From Mytilus edulis (Eukaryota > Mollusca > Bivalvia > Mytilida > Mytilidae), in contig NC_092347.1 in NCBI RefSeq assembly GCF_963676685.1, forward strand, positions 92,446,208 to 92,510,207: 64,000 nt of DNA, given 5' to 3'. Positions 1 through 11,370 of this stretch are shown here, piece after piece. The stretch's first letter is position 1. Each line of letters begins with the position of its first letter. A program made the position numbers and the translations under genes. The notes under the pieces are model-generated. The model was not told the origin of the DNA, made no database searches, and saw only the letters and a list, made by a program, of their open reading frames with translations.

Positions 1-17
1 ATTTGTTTTACTTCCAG

Positions 18-2574
18 GTCGACTCGCACCTTTATGGCCAGCCATCGGTATAATAGTGGAAGTTTTAGCTTTATTTTTGATTATCATCCTTTGTGGCAGG
101 AAGAAAAAGGACTCCGCACCATTGTAAGTTATCTATAAGTAGCCTTCCACATGTAAATCATCCTGTTTATAGTTCAGGTTTTAATTCCATTTTATTTATA
201 TACCCCCGCTTTGAAAAAAGGGGGGTATACTGTTTTACCTCTGTCTGTCCTTCCGTCAGTCCGTCAGTCCATCAGTCCATCAGTCCATCAGTCCGTCAGT
301 CTGTCAGTCAGTCCGTCCCATGAATATTTTTCGTCACATTTTTCTCAGGAACTACACTACCAGGATTTCTGAAATTTGGTTTCAGGCTTGATATAAGTCA
401 GCTATACTGTGTGATGCGTTTTCAGATTCATCACTCGATAACTTCCTGTTTACCGAACACTTACCATTTTACATTATTATTATCCAGTTGCCTCCAGATG
501 CATATTTGGACGGGGGTATCATCAGTGAGCAGAAGCTCACAGTTTCACTTGTTATTTTTATTGTTTTTATCTACTCTTCGTCGTCTGTATTACTTTCACT
601 GAAGAGACATTAATTGTCGAAGTACTGTACGCATCTAGTGCAGAAAAAAATGGAACCGTTTACGTTAATATAAAAACGTGATTGAATCGTAAAAGTTAGA
701 TTGCCGACTCAGACTGTCTGTATCAAACGTGTTTCTTGAAAAAATATCCTTGGCTGACGTCTATTTTGTGGACTATTATATATAGCAGTTTGTGACTCAA
801 TCTAATTAAAATATTGATCTCTGATTACGTTATACTACATACTTCATATGTAGTATAACGTAATCAGAGATCAATATGTTAAATCTAATTAAAATATTGA
901 TCTCTGATTACGTTATACTACATACTTCATATGTAGTATAACGTAATCAGAGATCAATATTTTAATTCATATGTAGTATAACGTAATCAGAGATCAATAT
1001 TTTAATTAGATTGTTTGTGACTTTGGATGTCAGAGTGAAGTCCGTATACAAAACATGGATTTATCCGACTCGGACTTGCATGGGGTAACAAGTTTCTGTC
1101 ATAAAATTGTGAAGATCTATTGCTAAGAAGATAAACATGCATAATAATTGTGACTTTTTAGCTCACCTGGCCCAAAGGGCCAAGTGAGCTTTTCTCATCC
1201 CTTTGCGTCCTGCGTCCATCGTCGTCCGTCGTCGTTAACTTTTACAAAAACCTTCTCTGAAACTACTTGACCAAATTTAACCAAACTTGGCCACAGTCAT
1301 CATTCGGGTATCTTGTTTAAAAAATGTGTCCGGTAGCCCGGCCAACCAACCAAGATGGCCGCCACGGCTAAAAATAGAACATAGGGGTAAAATGTAGATT
1401 TTTGCTTATATCTCTGAAACCAAAGCATTTAGAGCAAATCTGACATGGGGGGGGGGGGGGGATTGTTTATTAGGTCAAGATCTATCTGCTCTGAAATTTT
1501 CAGATGAATCGGAGAACCCGTTAATGGGTTGTTGCCTCTAAATTGGTAATTTTAAGGAATTTTTGCCGTTTTTGGTTATTATCTTGAATATTATCATAGA
1601 TAGAGGTAAACTGTGAACAGCAAGAATGTTCAGCAAAGTAAGATCTACAAATAAGTCTCACGATCAAAATGGTCAATTGACCCCTTAAGGAGTTATTGCC
1701 CTTTATAGTCAATTTTTAAATTGTTTTCGTAAATTTGTAATCTTTTACAAAAATCTTCTCATCTGAAACTACTAAGACAAAATGTAACCAAACTTGTCCA
1801 CAATCATCATAAGAGTATCTAGTTTAAAAAATATGTCTGATGACCCTGCCCACGAACAAAGATGGCAGACATGGCTAAAAATAGTACATAGGATAAAATG
1901 CAGTTTTTGGTTTATCTCTGAAACAGAAGCATTTAGAGCAAATCAGACTGGTGGCAGAAATGTTCATCAGATTTAGATATATCTGCCCTGAAATTTTCAG
2001 ACAAATCAGACAACCAAGTGTTGGGTTGCTGGCCCTGAGTTAGTAATTTTATGGAAATTTTGCAGTTTTTTGCTATTATCTTAGATATTATTATAGTATC
2101 TAATGATATCTTATACTATAAATTATGATTTTAACTTATTTTACACGATTTCCAAAGCATCAGTAAATACAGGTGAGCGACACAGGCTCTTTAGAGCCTC
2201 TAGTTTAAGATAAGATGCAGACCATCACGTTCTCCGTATGATTCGTTATCCTTATAGTTCAAAATCAGACAAAATTGAAATAATGTTTTATAAAATATAT
2301 GAGAAGAACATAACCTGCATCATGCCTTTAGCAATTGTTTATCAATGCTCTTCAACTTTGTACTTTATTTTGCCTTTTTAACATGTGTTTATTCGAGTGT
2401 CAATGATGAGTCTAAATGTAGACGAAACGCGCGTCTGGCGTAAATATAAAATTTCAATCCTGATATTTATGATGAGTTTATTTATTCTCTTTTTTCAGAG
2501 CTCCACCTCCATCTACCTCTGAGAGTAACGAGAAAGGAGGAAATCGTAGAAAATACGTCACAACCTCAACGTGA
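18..2574 (+). CDS. Basigin/neuroplastin-like Ig-superfamily membrane protein, last two coding exons
   Basis: Two exons are visible, 18-123 (after a TTCCAG acceptor, before GTAAGT) and 2499-2574 (after a TTTTTTCAG acceptor, ending in TGA). They join in frame through a split Leu codon. The first encodes a membrane segment that starts with RLAPLWPAIGIIVEVLAL, followed by the basic stop-transfer CGRKKK. A Pro near the outer face and a Glu buried in the helix are hallmarks of basigin, neuroplastin and embigin. The second encodes a short cytoplasmic tail with SNEKGGNRRKY, close in style to the basigin tail. In that family the protein escorts monocarboxylate transporters to the plasma membrane and acts in adhesion. 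The extracellular Ig domains lie left of the window, so basigin and neuroplastin cannot be separated. The 2.4 kb intron is filled with repeats. Family call is firm; the exact orthologue is not. Confidence 0.82.
195..555 (+). repeat. Interspersed repeat with C5/G6 hairpin and GTCCRTCA array
   Basis: It begins with a hairpin (TACCCCC ... GGGGGGTA, about 201-230). An imperfect 8-bp array of GTCCGTCA/GTCCATCA follows (about 245-318), then unique sequence ending near CGGGGGTATCATCAGTGAGC. The CCCCC start and GGGGG end suggest a MITE with short terminal inverted repeats. I recall the same block from other mussel genomic sequences. It lies in the basigin-like intron. Confidence 0.5.
798..1013. mobile_element. 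Palindromic MITE with 9-bp target duplication (Mutator-like)
   Basis: The ends are inverted repeats: CAATCTAATTAAAATATTGA on the left and its complement ending AATTAGATTG on the right. The 9-bp direct repeat TTTGTGACT flanks the element (789-797 and 1014-1022). Inside, a roughly 45-bp arm and its complement meet at a four-base CTTC centre; this palindrome occurs twice and then a third half-copy of the right arm follows. Length 216 bp, no coding capacity. A 9-bp duplication is typical of Mutator-like transposons, so a non-autonomous MULE is the best guess. Confidence 0.75.
1161..2203 (+). mobile_element. 1 kb bivalve repeat with terminal hairpins and internal direct duplication (Helitron-like?)
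   Basis: The left end carries GCTCACCTGG followed by the hairpin GGCCCAAAGGGCC. The right end carries CAGGTGAGCG and the hairpin AGGCTCTTTAGAGCCT directly before CTAG. Start TC, end hairpin plus CTRR is the layout of a Helitron, but the left-flanking base is not the expected A. Inside, a block of about 500 bp starting CTTTTACAAAAA occurs twice in tandem (from about 1241 and 1742). A related block lies at 18480-18930. No coding capacity is seen. Confidence 0.55.
2404..2442 (+). ncRNA. Degenerate hammerhead-ribozyme motif
   Basis: TGATGA (2404-2409) is followed by stem II GTCT/AGAC (2410-2413 with 2420-2423), then GAA (2424-2426), stem III ACGC/GCGT (2427-2430 with 2438-2441) and A at the cleavage position (2442). 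This is the conserved hammerhead core. The base before TGATGA is A instead of the essential C3, and stem I is weak, so this copy is probably inactive. Hammerhead motifs linked to mobile elements (retrozymes, Penelope-like elements) are known in mussels. A second TATGATGAGTTT at about 2468 suggests the remains of a tandem unit. Confidence 0.55.
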
Positions 2575-3584
2575 ATTAATTTATGTTTTAAATGACAAAA
2601 TATTGGGAGGGTTTTTAAAGAATGGGGATTCAGCTTTTTACTTTTATAATTTGGTTACAAAGCTATCATTAAAGAAACTGTACTATTATTAAATACTTCA
2701 ATACTGTTATTTATTATAAAGCAATAATCATAGAGGCACTGAGATTTTTTTTAAATGGTATGAATTTAATATGCATGTAATGTGAACGAGATTTTCTTTA
2801 AATGGTATAAGTTTAACATATATATTTGTAATATGAACGCAAACATTTGAATTGTGTAGATATGAGAAACAAGCTTTGGGTAAGCGAGATTACACTGTTG
2901 ATAAATACACCCACGAGAATGTGTCTGATGTATATATCCAGCAGTCATATCCCCCTCTTTTTAAAGACATAATTGAGGTACTAAAAGGGATATGAATATT
3001 ACAACATAAACTTCTCTAGATAATTAAGAGCCGACGAGAACAAAAGTCATCAACACTTTCATGCAGCATGTAAATATTTCAACTGAACGAAACAGAACAC
3101 ACTTCATATTGTACTTCAATTAAGAGTGAAATAAGTAACTTGTAACACCTAAATGTAGCTCTGATAATATCTCAGGGTTTCTATTGGATGTGTTATTCAT
3201 TTGAACGGCTATGTTGTTACAAAGGAAATCCTAGCAGAAAGATCAACATTATTGGATTTTTTATTGAATTACATTCTTTTACTTTACAATTTGCCTGTGT
3301 GAATATTGCTTCTATTCCAATACACAGAATGCATATTGATTGGGAAAAGAGTTAACTATCAGTGGACTGGAAAACAGTTATTTTACATTTGCCTGTACAA
3401 ATTGATTCAGACTCGGTTGTATATATACAAATGTTTTTGTAGTGAAAAAAAAACCAGCTATTGCATCATAGTTTGTGATTCGGCTGATTGAGAGTGAAAT
3501 GTTTATTTTATTTCTTGTATTGTTGTAACTGCTGATTTTCATGTTTGTTAGAAGTTAAAGTTTATGTGTCTGTAATCCGAGAAT

Positions 3585-3590
3585 AATAAA
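3585..3590 (+). other. Polyadenylation signal, basigin-like gene
   Basis: AATAAA about 1 kb after the stop codon, in an AT-rich stretch without other coding signal. It would give a 3'UTR of about 1 kb. Another AATAAA near 5013 is an alternative. Confidence 0.45.
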
Positions 3591-5097
3591 ATGTACACTG
3601 CATCTCAAATAACTCTTTTATATCAAAAAAATGTCTTCGTTGTAAAAATTTAATAAAATATTGGATTTCCAAACTGAATATTCAAGAAATATACGGAATA
3701 GTTGTCCAAATTTTTAGAAAATAATAGGTTTCTAATACTCTATATCATAAATAATACTATAAGAACACGTGATATATATTAGTTATTTAGTGGCATTTCT
3801 TATTAGAAATTTTTGATATACTTTTGACATTTTAGAAATTACTTTTTTGAAGGAAAAAACCCTGTTGCTACTGTTGTAACTTAAACATCGATTGTTGACA
3901 TTTTGTGACATTTTCTCCGTTGTGTTTACTTGTTTTATCTTCAATAAAGGGAACAGACGTAGAGTGTACGAAAACACGAATGCGCGATATGAAACATATA
4001 GGGGTAGAGTAAGACTTTCTTGTAAGCTAAAAAAGTCAGCATAACACACATGTTTGATACCAATGTAAGGTTTGTCTTCATAGAGTCAGATTGGTCAACA
4101 TTTAGACCTAAATGTGAAAACGTTATATGTAATGTGAATTTTATACTTAAGTTATTGTTTCTATTGTGGAAATTCTTACTGTTAAGAGTGCTGTTGCTTA
4201 AGTATTTTGTTTATGTCTCTATTGTACATGCTCTGACAGTGAATGAAAGAAACTTGTAATGTTTATCTGATGTAGTTGGGATATTTATTAATTTTATTTA
4301 TTCATTTGCACTCCATTTTTATTTTTATAGTATGAAAAATACTGGAAATTTATTATGACTGAAATCCCCCGAAAAGAAACTCAAATGTCTACTTGCAGAT
4401 CAGACCTGACTTACTAGTAATGTATTTTTATTTTGTGGCGGGAAATCTTTTTTATAAATTAGAGTTATCTCCCTTTTATTAGAAAAAATATGTTGTTACA
4501 AAAACCTCTCTGTTTTTAAGCGACATACAGGGTACGAGTTGTGATTATTTAACCTAACAATACAACAACTACTAGTTGAAATATTGAACAAGAAATCCAT
4601 TTTATTGGAAAGTGTTCTTGTAAATAAAAATGGACGGTAACATATTTGAAAACATGAATTTTGCAATTGCCCACATGTACAGAGATGTTCATGACACATG
4701 TTGACGTCCAAGCCAATTTGCTAAAACGTTTAAAATTTACAGGTGAGGTCTTTCTATTATCAAAGGTCATATAGGGAAATATTGAGGTAAATTATAGAAC
4801 AACTCGTTTCAAGTTTTATATGCAGAGTTTGTTGAAACATTTTACATTTGTCATTTTTTTGTGTATTTCAATATCGAAGAAATGATGCAACATGTTTTAG
4901 CTTTATTGTTAGAAATTTTATTATGAATAGTTGTTTTTATTGTAAGAAATGTTTGTATATGCATTTTACCCGTTTTGATTGCAAAATAGACTAATACTGT
5001 TTTTATTTCTCAAATAAAAAGAAATTTTATTTATTTGTTTTTTTGCAATTTTTAGATGAAATATGTATAATCGTAGACATATACTATTAAAATTGAC

Positions 5098-5215
5098 TCA
5101 GAGCATATATCACAGAAGTAATAACAAAATTAAGCATATATTATAGAAGTAATAACAAAATTAAGCATATATCATACTGTGATAACACATATATCATAGA
5201 AGTAATAACAACCAT
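5098..5215. repeat. Short imperfect tandem repeat, about 38 bp unit
   Basis: About three units built on GCATATATCAYAGAAGTAAT followed by AACAAAATTAA. Confidence 0.6.
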
Positions 5216-5719
5216 ACTTCGAAGGATAGACGGCCCATCGCTGCAGGAATATAAGTCACAAAAATATAACAAATAATCTACAAAACACTATACATTCCAT
5301 ATCAGGAGCTCCAGAGGTCTCCCATTACAGAATTCAGAAAGGCTTATTCAGTAGTTCATATAATTGTGTCCCTTTTTCGCGATCAAATGGAAAAAGGAGA
5401 TGAAAGAGAAAGAAAAAAAAAGCCAGGTAAAAAATATATAATATAAAGTTAAGAAGGTGACGTCAAAGTTAAGAGAACTTACGATTACTGTACGGCCTGC
5501 TACGATCACGGTGGAAAATCCATACCGCTCGCAAAGTAATCTTTATAAAAAAAAAAGCCCAGAATTGACAAATGAAATGCACAAAACAAGAAACGAAAAA
5601 CAAATATAATGATATAACAAAAAACGACAGTGAGTCATAAGTGATGAGATAATGTGACTTTTTGGTTTTCTATCAATTTCAATATGAACGTACATTTAGT
5701 ATGTTATAAACATTTAAGT

Positions 5720-6039
5720 AAGGAGCCTGTGATTCAGTGGTTGTCGTTTGTTTATGTGTTAATTATATATTTGTTTTTCATTCATTTGTTGTACATAAAT
5801 AAGGCCGCTAGTTTTTTCGTTTGAATTGTTTTACATTGTCATTTCGGAGCCTTTTAAAGCTGAGTATGCGGTATGGGCTTTGCTCGTTGATGAAGGCCGT
5901 ACGGTGACCTTATGTGGTATGGGCTTTGCTCGTTGTTGTAGGCTGTTCGGTGACCTATAGTTGTTAATTTCTGTGTCATTTTGGTCTCTTCTGGAGAGTT
6001 GTCTCAACATGGCAATCATACCACATATTCTTTTTTTTT
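5720..6039 (+). mobile_element. Interspersed repeat family M1, near full copy
   Basis: It starts in TCAGTGGTTGTCGTTTGT, passes through AAATAAGGCCGCTAG and CATTTCGGAGCCTTTTA, and ends CATACCACATATTC plus a T run. The GGTATGGGCTTTGCTCGTTG segment is duplicated (about 5871 and 5917). Other copies in the window are at 11818-11905, 16095-16275, 17848-18097 and, reversed, 59797-60015. A related element with inverted ends is at 45908-46226. I recognise it as a very common mussel repeat, probably a MITE; no coding sequence. Confidence 0.7.
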
Positions 6040-6589
6040 GTAATCAATAAATTTTATAAAAGATTTAATGACTGGAGAATTTCAGAAAAGGTATCAAATG
6101 TTGACATGAATAATTTAAGCGCTTATCTGTATATTATGAACATTCATTACTATATAAATAAAGTGTATTTACTTTCAATTCTAAGTTTGCTAATCGATCC
6201 ATGGTGGTCATCGATATAGTATACAGACCCTCTCTATTTAATAAAATCTGTGACCGCTGTGGATAGTAAACTTGAAAATGATAGGCTATTAGCAGATAGA
6301 ATTCTGAAAATACACTTTATTCGTAGTAAATGTATGACTCATGTATGTTCAAAGTATACAGAAAAGCGCAAACCGGAAGTCTAATCTGACTTAAAATTTT
6401 GTCCAATGACGGGACAATATCCGGATGCCCCTTTCCTCGTTATTCTCCTAAAAAAAACTCAATCAGAATAATTATACGAATGGATGACAAATGCGACAAT
6501 GCACTGTACCTATAGGACACAGAGGCGTGTTAATTAATTTATTGTGGAAAGAAGAGAAGCGACACACAAAGTTTTATAGTATAGATTTT

Positions 6590-7460
6590 ATAGTACAGAT
6601 GCATAGAACCCTAGTCACAAAGTTCTCCATCTTCAGAAACATTCTGAATAGGCCATTCAATTTAAAGTACGCCATCTCTGGAATAATTCTAATTCAGACT
6701 GAATAGTAACCTTATCACAAAGTTCGCCATTTTGGGAAAAAATCTGCACAGGACTGAATAGGAACCACATTACAAAGTTCGCCATCGAATGAAACATTAT
6801 GTATAGGAGTCTATAGGACCATCATCACAAAGTTCGCCATCTTAAGGAAAATTCTGAATAGGACTGAATAGGAACCTCATTACAAAGTTCGCCATCTTGA
6901 AACATCTTACCATCGGAAACATTCTGAATATGACACTCATGACAAAGTTCGCCATCTTATGAAACATTCTGAATAGGACACTCATGACAAAGTTCGCCAT
7001 CTTATGAAACATTCTGAATAGGACACTCGTGACAAAGTTCGCCATCTTATGAAACTTTCCGAATTGTACGTGTTAGGACCCTAATCATCTTCGGGAACAT
7101 TCTGACCAGTACTACGTCATTTAAAAAAAAATTGATTAGCAATATCCTTATTCACCAATTTCTCCATCTTCAGGAATATTCTGACCAGTACTTCGTCATC
7201 TTTAAAAAAAAAATGGTTAACAATATCCTTATTCACCAATTTCTCCATCTTCGGAGACAATTTGTATTGGAGCTCTGTTTGCCAAGTTCGCCATAATCAC
7301 AAACCTTATGAATAGTATTTGTATTTGCCATCTCCAGAAACATTCTGAACATTACTACGAGTAAAACAATTTCGACAATCTGATTAGGACCTTTGTTCGT
7401 GAAGCTCGACATCTTCGGAAACATTCTGAAAAGGAACCCTGCTTTCCAAGTTCGACACCA
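6590..7460. repeat. Degenerate tandem array based on CACAAAGTTCGCCATCTT
   Basis: Repeats of ACAAAGTTCGCCATCTT then GAAACATTCTGAATAGGAC recur with spacing of about 55-75 bp. They are nearly identical around 6930-7050 and more diverged at both ends. Open frames on the reverse strand that repeat a MANFV motif are by-products of the array. Confidence 0.7.
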
Positions 7461-8376
7461 ATGGAAAAACAACAGCAATGTATAACCAACAACATCTGAA
7501 TTACAAATTTAATTCCTAGCTTGGACGACATTTCTTTTGAAAAAGGAAGAACATCTTAATAGTTATGTTGTTTAGATTTCGATAAGCATTGCTTAGTTAC
7601 GCCGTTCAAATAATCGGACTTTACACCATTTAACAATAAATAGCAATGGTACATATTTTTATCTGTGCTGTTCTGCACTATTGAAAGCTTCCTCCTTGTG
7701 GTATTCAATTCACCAGAAAGACAACCGAAATAGTCTAAAGTAAAAACATTTTTTTTCTAAAACATCCCAATGACGATTAGGAGTATCACCAAAATCTAGT
7801 TACGCTTATATTTAAGAAATCCTAAATTTCAGTTACGCGCAATGAAGCATGTTTTTTTTTTATCTATTGCGCTGTTCTGCACTATTGTAGTTTTTTTTTA
7901 TAAAAAAGAAAAAAAATCAGGTGGACAGCGGATGGAATAGTTCTATTCTGTTTCTAAATATTATTCTATACAAAATTTCAACTAACACACTACCAGCAAA
8001 TCGATGTATTAACGGTAATATTTTAATTTTTTGGGCGCTAAATTGGTGGATTATAATTCTTCACATTTTCAATGCTTTGTTTAAATCAGATGTGCAGTGA
8101 ATCGTTTGACGGTTTGTTTTACAACGGTAAAGCATATCATTGGATTGTGTGGCGTTTCGTCTTACAAATGTTAAAAGCGTATCTCTGAATTGTTATTTAT
8201 TATCAAAATTCATTAATTGTTAAAGTATTTGATATTACAACGACTTCTTAAATGTAATAACCCAGTGAACCTATATATCTGGAACGGCAACATTAGAATT
8301 GATTACGATTTGGAAATCTTCAAACATTGAGGCCTAAATAAGAGATTCACTTTTTTCCATATAATTCACATTAGTC

Positions 8377-11310
8377 ATGGGATGCTGTAGTGGTGCTTCC
8401 GGTTGGTCCAAGATAGGACTTCTATGCGCCGTATGTGCATTTGGGCTCCAGGCAGCTGGCTATGTGACAAATAATTGGATGGTATACAATACAGTACTTG
8501 ATCTTAATGATCTTCGTGTTGGGTTATGGTGGTTTACCAACTGTTCGGCTGAAATAAGTTGTTTTTCAGTGCTTACACCGGCTTCCTATAAATCGTGTAA
8601 GTATGAAATTTCACCTTTTTTAAATGAATCAAAAGTAAAAGAGTACTGGTATAACAAACATACTGAACTCCAAGGCAAATTCAAAAAGGGTAAGTACAAA
8701 AAAAAACTTGACAAAATCAAACGCTATCGATCAACGGTACAAGTGAAAAACAACTGCCATATTCCAGACTTGATACAGACATTTTCGGAAGAAAATAGTC
8801 TGTTTGAACCTGTAATTCCTGATTTTATAGCTAGCAGAACCTCCCAACTGTATAACAGTTGTTTATAGTATCGTTATATTGACAATATTGGAAAAGCAAC
8901 CCAAATTTTGTTAAGAATTTTTTTAATTTTCTGCCAATACCTTTCACAACTTTTGATCTTGTATATATTTAAATATATTTGAATCACAAAAATACTGAAC
9001 TCAGAGGAAAATCAAATCGGAAAGTCCCTAATCACATTGCAAAATCAAATGAAAAAATACATAAAAACGAATGGACAACAACTGCCATATTCCTGACTTG
9101 GTACAGGCATTTTCAAATGTAGAAAATGGTGGATTAAACCTGGTTTTATAGCGCTAAACCTCTCACTTTGTACGACAGTCTCATCAAACTCCGTTATATT
9201 TACAATGATGCGTGAACTAAACAGACATAATGAATAAAATAGTCAAAATATGGGTACAGCAGTCATCATCGTGTTACAATTTTAAAAGAAACAATTTCGC
9301 ACGTCTGACGTCAGAAAATTTATACGTCACATATTTTTGTCGTTCAATGTTTATACAAACAATTTTAAAATTTCACATGGGCAATGTTAGCATACAGGGT
9401 TAAAAAGCAAAAGTATTTAAGAATTAAATCAGAAATAGACCGAGATTAAAAATAGTCCAAAAGTTCTATAGAATTTATAAGAATCCACAATTGGTTCATT
9501 CCACTACGTGTTTAAATAATTTTGACGTTTGTGGTTCCACGTATTTTTTAATTTAAAATAGAAATATAACATAATGACATATATTTAGTGTTGTATCTCG
9601 AAACACTCTCTTTTGTTAAAATTGTCTCTCTTGCAACCACATCCTATCTCCATAATTCTATATCTATATATTTCTTTAAACCAATTAAATACACATGAAA
9701 TTGAAAGAAAAAAAAGTTACAATTAATATCATACTTTTACAGTAACATTCACATTGACTGTGGGATTTGAAGGTGGATGTGCTGGATTGCTACTGGTAGC
9801 GATGATCATGTATTGGTGTTATGTAGCGGCAGATTGTAGTAGAAGGCGTGGAATGGCAGCTGCCATTATTATATTTCTTGTCTTAGCAGGTATTAAAATC
9901 CTTCTGTTCCCCATACATCTTTACGTAATATGTATGTATATATTGGTGATAAGGTAGGTCAAGGCTTATGTCTGCCTGGCATATTGTAAAGTTACCAGTC
10001 TGTCTGCCTATTATTAAACATTGTTCGCCTCTAAATAGATATTGGTAAGTAGAATGAAATTCAAAACAGTGTAGCTGTGGCCATTGATTGACACATTAAA
10101 ATCATCCATTGACTGGGACAATTTACGTGAACGTTTGTCTGTAACGACCACTGTTCACGACGTACCTACGATAGACATTTAAACTGTGGGGTCACCAAAG
10201 GTTTCTTAACGCCTTTAATTATAAAATAATTCGAAAAACTAATCAGGAATAACCTTTGTGTTTTGATTTATATAATTGATATAAATCAAAATATCGTATT
10301 ATTTCTGATTGATTTTTCGAATTACTTTATTTAGGTGTTGAGAACCTTTGGTGACCCCATAGTTTAAGTGTCTTTAAAAAGTACATAGTGAGCATTGGTC
10401 GTTACATACAAACGTTCACCTAAATTGTCCCAGTCAATGGATGATTTTAATGTGTCAATCAATGGCCACAGCTACACTGTTTTGAATTTCATTCTATTGT
10501 CTTTGTATTGTTGACTGATTGACGTATAACCCACCCATCTTTCCCTTTCTTTTTTTTTATAAACAACAATCCACAAAACACAACTCGGAAGAGATATAAA
10601 AGAACGAACCCAACCAAACAAATGGGATGTATGTGTTAGGGGCGTTAGGTGATGTACTATAAACCTAAACATCACAAAACGTGAGATTCGTAAAGTTTCG
10701 TAGAAACCGTTCTATTTTAAGATAAAAAAAAATATATAAATGCATTCACTGGATAGTATTCACAACACTACTGCCCTGTAAATCACATGTAAACAGTCGA
10801 TTTTTGCTAGAGAACAAACTAACAAATGAAATCCATGTAACAAACAATAAGATCGCCAATATATTTTAGAGCTATTTTCCTAATGCGAGTAGTTTAAAGG
10901 TTTGGTTTGCTTGCCATGTAGAAACTGTATCTCTTACGTAAATTGTTCTTTCTGTTTCAGTGTGTAGTTCAGCAGCTGGATTGGTACTGTGGGTCTTACA
11001 AATAGATTTTCCTTACTACGTTGCATGGTCAGCTGGACTTTCAGTTGTAGCTACTGCATTTGCACTCATAGCAATGCTTTGCCTAGTTCCAGATCTTAAG
11101 GAATATCCATACGAAAAGTTACGCAAGAGGCCGTCAAACAATAAACGTCCTATGCCTCTTGAAAGACAGACGGTGTACACGAAACATGGTACGGACAAAA
11201 AGAAGGGGAGCTCACTTGGCACTGATTATACACAACGTAATTCATATGCAGATGTCAAAAGCAGTCGGGACTTTGGATACGATTATGGTGCACGTGACTT
11301 TTATGTTTAA
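8377..11310 (+). CDS. Claudin/PMP22-like four-span membrane protein, copy A
   Basis: Three coding exons: 8377-8596, 9743-9889 and 10961-11310 (238 aa), with GT-AG borders and both introns in phase 1. Membrane spans lie at roughly 12-32, 78-102, 110-133 and 146-166. The first loop carries the claudin-type signature (W34, GLWWFTNC at 49-56, second Cys at 62). A short basic loop CSRRRG separates spans 2 and 3. The cytoplasmic tail is rich in Lys, Arg and Tyr and ends in RDFYV; a terminal YV is the PDZ ligand of many claudins. Claudins seal or form pores in cell junctions; a junctional role here is inferred from the fold. Exon 1 reads through its donor for another 90 codons. A paralogue in the same orientation starts 2.2 kb downstream, evidence of local duplication. 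Subfamily not recognised. Confidence 0.83.
8620..9200 (+). repeat. Intronic read-through ORF and its decayed tandem copy
   Basis: Directly after the exon 1 donor of the copy A gene the frame stays open to 8868, encoding a Lys-rich stretch (KYEISPFLNE, then HTELQGKFKKG and NNCHIPDLIQ). A second, decayed version lies at about 8975-9175: the motifs CATACTGAACTC, CAACTGCCATATTCC and GATTTTATAG recur in order but stops and indels break the frame. This looks like duplication of a once-coding or alternative terminal exon. Confidence 0.5.
10052..10494. mobile_element. Fold-back MITE, copy 1 of 3 (443 bp)
   Basis: Almost the whole element is one imperfect inverted repeat, with ends GAATGAAATTCAAAACAGTG and its complement. 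Arms of about 200 bp fold around an AT-rich centre (TATATAATTGATATAAATC). TA dinucleotides flank both ends, fitting a Tc1/mariner-type duplication. Other copies are at 23454-23895 and 30923-31365. It sits in intron 2 of the copy A gene. Confidence 0.85.
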
Positions 11311-11351
11311 AATTGACGTTTTCTAGATTGACTGTATGAACATCTAAATGA

Positions 11352-11370
11352 AATAAAGACGTCAAATAAA
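11352..11370 (+). other. Polyadenylation signals, claudin-like copy A
   Basis: Two AATAAA hexamers, at about 11352 and 11365, follow the stop codon by 42-60 bp. A third lies near 11498. Confidence 0.5.

Larger units (their letters stand above)
2575..8376. other. Intergenic region between basigin-like and claudin-like genes
   Basis: After the presumed 3'UTR (to about 3600) this is AT-rich DNA without recognisable coding exons. It holds a short tandem repeat, one interspersed mussel repeat and a degenerate array, listed separately. Short ORFs here show no family similarity I can see. Confidence 0.6.

Noticed and set aside
241-320. CRISPR-like array from GTCCATCA repeats
   Set aside because: 8-bp simple repeats without spacers in a eukaryotic intron; no CRISPR system is expected or seen.
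6842-7478. Reverse-strand frames with repeated MANFV and FRMFHK motifs
   Set aside because: They are produced by the tandem array; the frame breaks between arrays and there is no start context or splice context.
11016-11222. Reverse-strand frame inside claudin-like copy A exon 3
   Set aside because: Antisense shadow of a well supported coding exon.
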